DNA from: Bryobacterales bacterium
Lineage (GTDB): Bacteria; Acidobacteriota; Terriglobia; Bryobacterales; Bryobacteraceae
Direction of reading: 5' to 3'
DNA length: 8,574 nucleotides
NCBI GenBank assembly: GCA_025353235.1
Contig: JANXQZ010000495.1
Coordinates: forward strand, 1 to 8,574
The notes beneath the pieces were generated by a model. It was given only the letters and a program-made list of their open reading frames with translations, did no database searches and was not told the origin of the DNA. Position numbers and translations under genes: made by a program. Positions 1 to 5,021 of the stretch are shown piece by piece. The stretch's first letter is position 1, and each line of letters begins with the position of its first letter.

Positions 1-1896
1 TTCAAGGTCAAAGAAATTCTTGCCAAGGGCGTGTTCGAGCGGTATTTGCCAGAGCGCGAGAAGTGCTCGGTTGACATAGGTGAAGCGGCCTTCCAGATCG
101 AAGGTGTAAGCAAAGTCCGGCGTATTGGAAAGGACAGTGTCGAAAGCATGCCACTGCTGGTGGAGGTGGGCCTCAGCCCGCTTCCGCGCGTCAATGTCGA
201 TGTTGACGCCGACCATTCGCTCGGGTAAACCTGCATCGTCATAGAGAAACTGCGCCTGGCCGCGCAGCCAGCGCAAGTTCCCGTCGGGCAGCACAGCCCG
301 GAACTCGTATGCGCATTCTGCCTCGTTCTGCGCGACGCAGCTTTGGATGCTTGCCACGACGCGCTCGGCGTCTTCTGCAACCACCCGTCTTTTCCAATCA
401 TCCAAGCGTCCCTCGAAGGTACCTTCCGGCAATCCGTACAGTGCTTCGTGTTCGGGACTCCAGATCACTCGGTCCTCTTTCATGAACCACTCGAAGCTGC
501 CGGTGCGGCCGCCTCTCTGCGCCATCCGAAGCCGTCCTTCGCTTTGCTGCAAAGCGCGAGCGGTGCGGGCTCGCTCGATCGATTCCCAACACCGGTTCGC
601 GACGAGCTTCACCAGTTCCACTTCTTCAGGCAGCCATCTCCTGGGCGTCTGCAGATGCACGGCAATGCCGGAGACGATCCGGCCACCCTTGAAAAGCGGC
701 GCGGCAATAAATGATCGGATTTGAGATTGACGATACAAGGGCAGCACGCTAAGCGCGTGCGGGTTCTCCTCTATGTCCTGTTCGACCGCCGGCGTATCAG
801 CCCGAATGGAGCTGGCAACATCCGGGCCGAACATGCTGAGAGTGTAACGGCCCAGCATGCTCACTATGCCCGGCCGGGTGTATTCCTGCGTCACTGCGAA
901 CGTCTCCCCGTCCTGCTCGAAGGTGCAATATGAGCAGCGGTCAATACCGAGATGCTCTCCCAGTAAACGGGCTACGGTCTTCATGATTTCGTCTGCTTCA
1001 ATCAATGGGCGGGTGCCATCGTCTAGGCGTACGAGGAAGGCGTCGCATTGGCTTTGCTTGCGTTCGGTGAGGTCCATGACAAAGGCAGCCACCTCCGTCC
1101 GCCCGTCGACGGATGCCAGGACTGAAGCTCCGAGCAGGATCGGCACACGCCTGCCGTTCTTGGCGACATAGACCTTCTCGAACGGCGCACACCTTCCGGT
1201 GGCCGCAAGCTGCCGCAAGGCTTCAGCATCGGAGGCGGCGTATTCGGGCGGGGTGAGATGGTCCCAGCGCACCAGTCCGGCGGCCACCTCTCCCTCCGTG
1301 TAGCCGAGGAGCTCAAGCATGGTGGGGTTTAGATAGGAGATATCGCCTTCGAGGTCAGCAATAATCAAGCCCAACGTACTTGCTTGGGCAAGCTGGCGAA
1401 AGCGCTTCTCACTCGTTTGCAGGTCCTGCAAGGCCGCTTTCGCTTTTTGCTGCGCAAGCACTTTTTCTGTCACTTCTTCAACCGAGTGCAGAATGTGCTC
1501 CACAGATCCGTTGGCACTTAGCACGGGCGTGTTCAGCGCACTCCAAAAGCGTTCTTCGAAACCGCCACCCTCTTTTGCCGACCGTTCAACGTCGTAGCGC
1601 TGGAGAGGCACTTTGTCCGGAACACGGGTTGCAATCGCGCGCTGAAACGATGCACGCATGCTTTGGAGGCCGCTGGCCGAGGAATTCTCGGGGTTGTCCG
1701 GGAAGACCTCAAACACGCTGCGACCGAACAGATCCTCGCGCTTGGTTCCGCTCATCTGCAAGTAGGCTGCGCTTGCGGCGACGATGGTGAATACCGGGTC
1801 ATCCGGCAGAACCACTAGAAAAGCGGTGGGCGCGGACTCGAAAAGCGCACGGTAATCGGGGAGCGTGGTGCGCTTGTCGAGGCTAGCTGCATTCAC
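1..1896 (-). CDS. Multi-sensor PAS/GAF signalling protein, N-terminal part (3' end beyond left edge)
   Basis: The minus frame is open from 1896 to base 1 (632 codons) with no stop, so the C-terminal output domain is outside the window. Domains read from the translation: PAS 1 at about residues 12-146 (DYRALFESAP, FEVFPDNPEN, GGGFEERFWS), a type common in PAS sensor kinases; a short helical linker; PAS 2 at about 162-281 (SEKRFRQLAQAS, ending DLTERKQ); GAF at about 303-444 (LGIDRCSYCTF, RSFIAAPLFKGG); PAS 3 of the PAS_3 fold at about 453-575 (GSFEWF, PDGNLRWLRG, DIDARKRAE); and PAS 4 from about 582 (NTPDFAYTFDLEGRFTYVNRA), cut by the edge. No membrane segment is visible, so it is probably cytoplasmic. 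The start is GTG at 1896, the only start codon after the in-frame stop TAA that precedes PAS 1; AAGG lies 11 nt upstream. This layout is typical of hybrid or simple sensor histidine kinases, but a GGDEF/EAL or phosphatase output is equally possible from what is visible. It is divergent from fliD. Confidence 0.88.
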   Translation of the reverse strand, partial: MNAASLDKRTTLPDYRALFESAPTAFLVVLPDDPVFTIVAASAAYLQMSGTKREDLFGRSVFEVFPDNPENSSASGLQSMRASFQRAIATRVPDKVPLQRYDVERSAKEGGGFEERFWSALNTPVLSANGSVEHILHSVEEVTEKVLAQQKAKAALQDLQTSEKRFRQLAQASTLGLIIADLEGDISYLNPTMLELLGYTEGEVAAGLVRWDHLTPPEYAASDAEALRQLAATGRCAPFEKVYVAKNGRRVPILLGASVLASVDGRTEVAAFVMDLTERKQSQCDAFLVRLDDGTRPLIEADEIMKTVARLLGEHLGIDRCSYCTFEQDGETFAVTQEYTRPGIVSMLGRYTLSMFGPDVASSIRADTPAVEQDIEENPHALSVLPLYRQSQIRSFIAAPLFKGGRIVSGIAVHLQTPRRWLPEEVELVKLVANRCWESIERARTARALQQSEGRLRMAQRGGRTGSFEWFMKEDRVIWSPEHEALYGLPEGTFEGRLDDWKRRVVAEDAERVVASIQSCVAQNEAECAYEFRAVLPDGNLRWLRGQAQFLYDDAGLPERMVGVNIDIDARKRAEAHLHQQWHAFDTVLSNTPDFAYTFDLEGRFTYVNRALLALWQIPLEHALGKNFFDLE

Positions 1897-2012
1897 GGCG
1901 CGGACTGCCTTACTTCCCTCATGGTCAGTTTACCCCTGCCCTATGTTTGCATAAGCTGGGATACACGCATCGGCATATCTTTTCTTTTACAAAGTGGCTC
2001 TTCCGTTGGCAA

Positions 2013-2142
2013 GTGGGGCGGAAACCAAAGAACCGAATAATTTAATTTTTAATCCCTGGAATAAATATAGGCAGCCAATCTTGGCTTGCAGCCAACCGTA
2101 AACCGGCTGAAAGCCGGTTGCGGGCAGGATTGCCCGCCCCAC
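2013..2142. repeat. Hairpin cluster bounded by 9-bp inverted repeats (REP-like)
   Basis: Three perfect stem-loops follow one another. Positions 2081-2095 form a 6-bp stem (TTGGCT/AGCCAA, 3-nt loop), and the first arm can pair instead with AGCCA at 2073-2077, so two folds compete. Positions 2101-2119 form an 8-bp stem (AACCGGCT/AGCCGGTT, loop GAA). Positions 2120-2137 form a 7-bp stem (GCGGGCA/TGCCCGC, loop GGAT). The sequence GTGGGGCGG at 2013-2021 is the exact reverse complement of CCGCCCCAC at 2134-2142, so the whole 130-bp block is bracketed by inverted repeats. Lying between divergent genes, it cannot be the terminator of either. It resembles dispersed palindromic intergenic repeats (REP/MITE-like) that I associate with Solibacter-type genomes from memory. 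Only one copy is present in the window, so repeat status is inferred. Confidence 0.55.
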
Positions 2143-2176
2143 ATGTATTAGCCCTCTCTAAGAATGCGGCCTACTC

Positions 2177-2201
2177 TAGAAATTCGCTAACCATCCGATA
2201 A
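2177..2201 (+). promoter_or_regulatory. Possible sigma-28 (FliA)-type promoter for fliD
   Basis: TCCGATAA at 2194-2201 matches seven of eight bases of the sigma-28 -10 consensus GCCGATAA. The upstream partner is weak: TAGA at 2177-2180 resembles TAAA, but the spacer is 13 nt instead of about 15. Late flagellar genes such as fliD are commonly under sigma-28, which gives the match biological sense. Transcription would begin about 4 nt before the ATG at 2212, giving a nearly leaderless message. The match could be chance. Confidence 0.35.
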
Positions 2202-2211
2202 GAACACTTGT

Positions 2212-3588
2212 ATGGGCACAGGCGCACTCACCTTTACGGGACTTAGTTCCTTTTCGGCAGACTTTCAGACGATCCTAACCCGGGAGGTTGCGATCGCGCA
2301 GCTGCCGCTCAAAGCTCTGCAAAATCGGGAGGCCGATCTATTGCAGAAGAAGCAGCTGCTGGTGGGATTCAACACAGCAGTTGCCGATGTGGGAAGCAGC
2401 ATCAGCGCTCTCGGAACCATCGCTGCGAAGCAGGCGCTCGGCGCTACCAGTTCCGATTCCACGAAGGTCTCCGTTGTGAATAGCGGAGCCTCCAGTCCAG
2501 CTACCTACACGATCTCGAACATTACGTCGGTGGCTGCCGCTGCGTCGGAAACCACTACGTCCGGGTACGCCACATCGGGCGCAACCCCAGTCTCGGCTAA
2601 CGGAACCCTAAGCTTGGTTTTGGGCTCGCAGCCTTATGCGATTACCCTGGGTGCTGGACACAATAATCTGCTGGGATTACGGGATGCAATCAACAATTCG
2701 GGCGCGGGCGTCACCGCCTCGATTCTTACTACCGGAACGGGCGCAAACCCTAATTACCTGACGATTTCGGCGAACGCTACTGGACAGACAACTCTTCAAT
2801 TAAACGATGCGCCCGTGACTGGCCCGCCTGTGGACTTGCTGAGCAATACAAACCAGGGGACGAACGCGGTGTTCCAACTAAACGGGGCCAGCGTAAGTCA
2901 TACCACCAACAGCATCAACGATGTCATTTCGGGCCTAACCTTCACAATCTTAGGAAAAACGGCCGCAAACCAGACCGTCAGCTTATCGCTGAGTTCTGAC
3001 CGGACTCAGCTCGGCAGCGCCCTGCAGGACTTCGCCGGAAAATACAATAACCTGGTCGACCAGGTCAACTCTCAAGTCGGGCCCGCAGCCGGATTGTTAA
3101 GCGGCGATTTCTTGATCAGCCAAGTCGAGTCGGATCTGCAGCAGACCAGCAGCTACCAGGGTGCGCGCAGCATCAAGGGCATCGCCAATCTCGGCATTTC
3201 ACTCAGTTCGAGCGGCAAGGCCACTTTCGATCAAACCGCATTCAATTCGCTGAGCGATGCGCAAGTGGCGGACGCTTTCGCGTTTCTCGGATCGGCAACC
3301 ACCGGTTTCGGCTCCTTAGCTCAAAAGTTCACGCAGTTGAGCGATCCGGCGTCGGGGCTGATTCAGCTTCAACAGACCGGTTACACGCTGTCAAGCCAGA
3401 GGCTAACAAATCAGATCAATCAAGCAAACGATCGCATCTCCAATTTTCAGAAGAGCATCTCGGCGAGATTGCAACAAGCGGACGCGTTGCTTGCTTCGCT
3501 GCAATCCCAGCAGCAGGTCCTCACAGCCAGCGTTCAATCCGTCAATTTGGCGCTGTACGGCAAGGGTTATGGATCCAGCAACGGATAA
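2212..3588 (+). CDS. fliD: Flagellar filament cap protein FliD (hook-associated protein 2)
   Basis: The 458-aa product has the full FliD layout and about the usual length (the E. coli protein is 468 aa). FliD forms the pentameric cap at the filament tip, where it folds and inserts exported flagellin. Residues about 8-105 fit the FliD N-terminal domain: helical, with the GLSSFSADFQTILTREVAIAQ pattern in place of the common GSGLDINSLVSQL, then helical repeats with QKKQLLVGF. Residues about 132-190 look like a flagellin hook IN motif (LLGLRDAINNSGAGVTASI), and about 218-250 like a second one (FQLNGASVSHTTNSINDVISG). The C-terminal domain covers about 255-450 and ends in a long helix rich in Gln, Ser and Leu, as expected for a protein that packs into a filament coiled coil. 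The middle (about 78-220) is rich in Ala, Gly, Ser and Thr. There is no signal peptide, consistent with type III export. No clear Shine-Dalgarno precedes the ATG. The gene overlaps the next one by 20 bp. Confidence 0.93.
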   Translation: MGTGALTFTGLSSFSADFQTILTREVAIAQLPLKALQNREADLLQKKQLLVGFNTAVADVGSSISALGTIAAKQALGATSSDSTKVSVVNSGASSPATYTISNITSVAAAASETTTSGYATSGATPVSANGTLSLVLGSQPYAITLGAGHNNLLGLRDAINNSGAGVTASILTTGTGANPNYLTISANATGQTTLQLNDAPVTGPPVDLLSNTNQGTNAVFQLNGASVSHTTNSINDVISGLTFTILGKTAANQTVSLSLSSDRTQLGSALQDFAGKYNNLVDQVNSQVGPAAGLLSGDFLISQVESDLQQTSSYQGARSIKGIANLGISLSSSGKATFDQTAFNSLSDAQVADAFAFLGSATTGFGSLAQKFTQLSDPASGLIQLQQTGYTLSSQRLTNQINQANDRISNFQKSISARLQQADALLASLQSQQQVLTASVQSVNLALYGKGYGSSNG

Positions 3589-3877
3589 GTCCGATCGGCT
3601 GGCCATGCTCGATCAGGAGTTGGCCGACTACGATCTTCCCCTAGAGAACATGGAGGGGTTCGACGCTCTCCTAGTCACCAGAGGAGAACTGATCGGCGAT
3701 CTGGCTAAGCTGGCCGCAGCTTCGCCTTCCCCTGCGATCGTGGACATTTTGAGGCGCTCGGTCGAAAACGGCACCGCTCTTACACAGAACTTGGCGGCGC
3801 TCCGACGCAGGCTCGGCAACCAGCACCAGAAGTTGGAGCTTCTTGCTCCGCGCAAGCTGGCTTCAGATCACGATTAG
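3569..3877 (+). CDS. Small helical protein, probable FliT-like flagellar chaperone
   Basis: The 102-aa product starts at an ATG inside the fliD 3' end (20-bp overlap), with AAGGG at 3562-3566 only 2 nt before it. The same frame is open further upstream, to an ATG at 3491, but that stretch is the shadow of the fliD coding sequence. An ATG at 3605 is the other possible start. The sequence is predicted to be mostly helix: an acidic first segment (LDQELADYDLPLENMEGFDALL, split across residues 14-35), a central segment (RGELIGDLAKLAAA, 38-51), a Pro-containing turn, then a basic helix (DILRRSVENGTALTQNLAALRRRL, across residues 59-82). I see no family signature that fixes the function. Its size, helical make-up and tight coupling directly after fliD match FliT, the export chaperone that binds the FliD C-terminus; FlgN-type chaperones look similar. 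FliT-like proteins diverge quickly, so this is a position-based inference. Confidence 0.6.
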   Translation: MDPATDKSDRLAMLDQELADYDLPLENMEGFDALLVTRGELIGDLAKLAAASPSPAIVDILRRSVENGTALTQNLAALRRRLGNQHQKLELLAPRKLASDHD

Positions 3878-4947
3878 CGCAACGCCGTCGCAAGGTCGTT
3901 GACATCAACGGGGGGCAATAGCGACTCTATCCCAGCGGCATTCGCTCGGGTCCACTCAATCAGTTTAGGAAGGCCGAGTGCCGGCGTTGTGCCCGGTTCC
4001 CATCCGAGTTCCCGCTTAGCCTTTGCGCTATTTGCGACAAAGATGCGCTGATCGCCTGGTCTCCAGGCACTCACGCGCCGTGGAATCGACCGCCCGATAG
4101 CGCGCTCCAGCATGCTCAACAGCTCCACCAGCGATAAGCTATTCGAAGCACCTCCGCCAGCGTTGTAGATCCGTCCTGCCGCGACATCGATTCGCTCTAT
4201 GGCGCACTCATAAAGATCGATCAAATCCCCAACCCATAGCACGTCCCGAACCTGCTTGCCATCGCCGTATAAAGTAATCGGCCGACCGAGCAAGGCGGCA
4301 ATCGTGAACCAGGCCACCCAGCCCTGATCTTCCATCCCATACTGACGCGTGCCGTAGATGCAGGACTGCCGCAAGACGACGGTCTTCAGGCCATAAATGC
4401 GGTGATAGTCGCGGACATATTGCTCCGCCGCGCCTTTCGAGCATCCGTACGGCGAATGAAAGTCCAGGGGTTCGGACTCGCTGATCCCTTCCGGAGTATC
4501 GGCATACTCATATCGGCCGAACGATTCGCGAACGCCAAGGTGCTCCAATCCGCCATACACCTTGTTCGTGGACGCGAACACAAAGATGCTCTTCGGCGCT
4601 TTCTGCCGAGCCGCCTCCAGCACGTTCAGGGTGCCCAGCGCGTTGCTCTCAAAATCCATCCGCGGATTCGCTACTGAAGTCGTTACCGCCACTTGGCCGG
4701 CTTCGTGAATCACCACTGCGACATCCGGGTGATCGGCAAAAATGCGCTCAATGTCGGACGCATAGCGAATATCCGCGTGCAAGAAGAGGAAACGCTCCCG
4801 GCCTGCGCTGGAAAGGTGCTGCAGGTTCGCGAAGTTGCCGGGGCGGGACAAGTTGTCGATCCCGATCACGACGTGTCCGCGGTTTAGAAATCGCTCCGCG
4901 GCATGGCCTCCAATAAACCCGGCAGCGCCAGTTACGATGACTTTCAT
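3874..4947 (-). CDS. NAD-dependent sugar-nucleotide epimerase, CDP-paratose/CDP-tyvelose 2-epimerase-like
   Basis: The 357-aa product belongs to the extended short-chain dehydrogenase family. The NAD-binding Rossmann motif is at residues 7-13 (GAAGFIG) with the ribose-binding Asp at 31 (IDNLSR). STNKVYG at 126-132 and the catalytic pair Tyr167/Lys171 (YGCSK) are intact. YGCSKGAAEQYVRDY, RQSCIYGTRQYG, EDQGWVAWF and YGDGKQVRDVLWV closely match CDP-paratose 2-epimerase (RfbE/Tyv), which makes CDP-tyvelose; other 4,6-dehydratase or epimerase functions with UDP or GDP sugars remain possible. It should act in the cytoplasm on a nucleotide sugar for surface polysaccharide or glycan. The frame extends to a further start at 5010, but the Rossmann strand begins exactly at ATG 4947 (MKVIVTG), so that start is chosen; no clear Shine-Dalgarno precedes it. 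Its TAA overlaps the TAG of the chaperone gene (4 bp, convergent). No other nucleotide-sugar gene is nearby. Confidence 0.88.
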   Translation of the reverse strand: MKVIVTGAAGFIGGHAAERFLNRGHVVIGIDNLSRPGNFANLQHLSSAGRERFLFLHADIRYASDIERIFADHPDVAVVIHEAGQVAVTTSVANPRMDFESNALGTLNVLEAARQKAPKSIFVFASTNKVYGGLEHLGVRESFGRYEYADTPEGISESEPLDFHSPYGCSKGAAEQYVRDYHRIYGLKTVVLRQSCIYGTRQYGMEDQGWVAWFTIAALLGRPITLYGDGKQVRDVLWVGDLIDLYECAIERIDVAAGRIYNAGGGASNSLSLVELLSMLERAIGRSIPRRVSAWRPGDQRIFVANSAKAKRELGWEPGTTPALGLPKLIEWTRANAAGIESLLPPVDVNDLATALR

Positions 4948-5021
4948 GAGCGATGACCAGTATAGCGAGAATCCGCAAAATGCCTTGAGAATTTTACCGC
5001 GTGCACGCACTACAGTACAGG
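4948..5021. promoter_or_regulatory. 74-bp divergent spacer with candidate -10 elements on both strands
   Basis: The epimerase and the propeller gene start back to back here, so the promoters of both should lie in or around this spacer. On the minus strand TATACT (4964-4959) is a good sigma-70 -10 hexamer ending 11 nt before the epimerase ATG; only weak -35 matches lie at the right distance. On the plus strand TACAGT (5011-5016) ends 5 nt before the ATG at 5022, with TTGAGA at 4985-4990 as a -35-like hexamer, but the spacing of 20 nt is long. Neither start codon has a clear Shine-Dalgarno at normal spacing. Confidence 0.35.

Larger units (their letters stand above)
1897..2211. other. Divergent intergenic region between the PAS sensor gene and fliD
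   Basis: This 315-bp gap lies between two genes transcribed away from each other, so it should hold both promoters. It contains an AT-rich stretch at about 2035-2070, a cluster of GC-rich hairpins at 2073-2137, a pair of 9-bp inverted repeats at 2013-2021 and 2134-2142, and a possible sigma-28-like -10 element at 2194-2201. I found no protein gene of convincing length or composition. A nine-codon ORF at 1922-1893 on the minus strand ends across the GTG start of the sensor gene; it is described under findings. Confidence 0.7.

Noticed and set aside
343..724. Two plus-strand frames of about 125 residues opposite the sensor gene
   Set aside because: They are antisense to continuous PAS/GAF coding sequence and show no recognisable domain or start signal.
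1925..1990. Sigma-28-like promoter for the sensor gene (GCCGAT with TAAA upstream on the minus strand)
   Set aside because: Only six of eight -10 bases match and the spacer is about 11 nt, well short of the 15 expected.
2101..2137. Hairpins read as an intrinsic terminator
   Set aside because: They lie upstream of both divergent genes and no T-run follows the last stem.
2289..2298. GCGATCGC palindrome, similar to the cyanobacterial HIP1 element
   Set aside because: It occurs once, inside the fliD coding sequence, and a single octamer is not evidence of a repeat system.
4948..5010. Start of the epimerase at 5010 (21 extra residues)
   Set aside because: The Rossmann strand begins directly at the ATG at 4947, and the extra stretch has no family similarity and would nearly cover the whole divergent spacer.
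5001..5021. GTG at 5001 as the start of the propeller gene
   Set aside because: It adds only seven residues before a normal signal peptide, has no Shine-Dalgarno, and would place the start inside the likely promoter spacer; the ATG at 5022 fits the signal peptide better.
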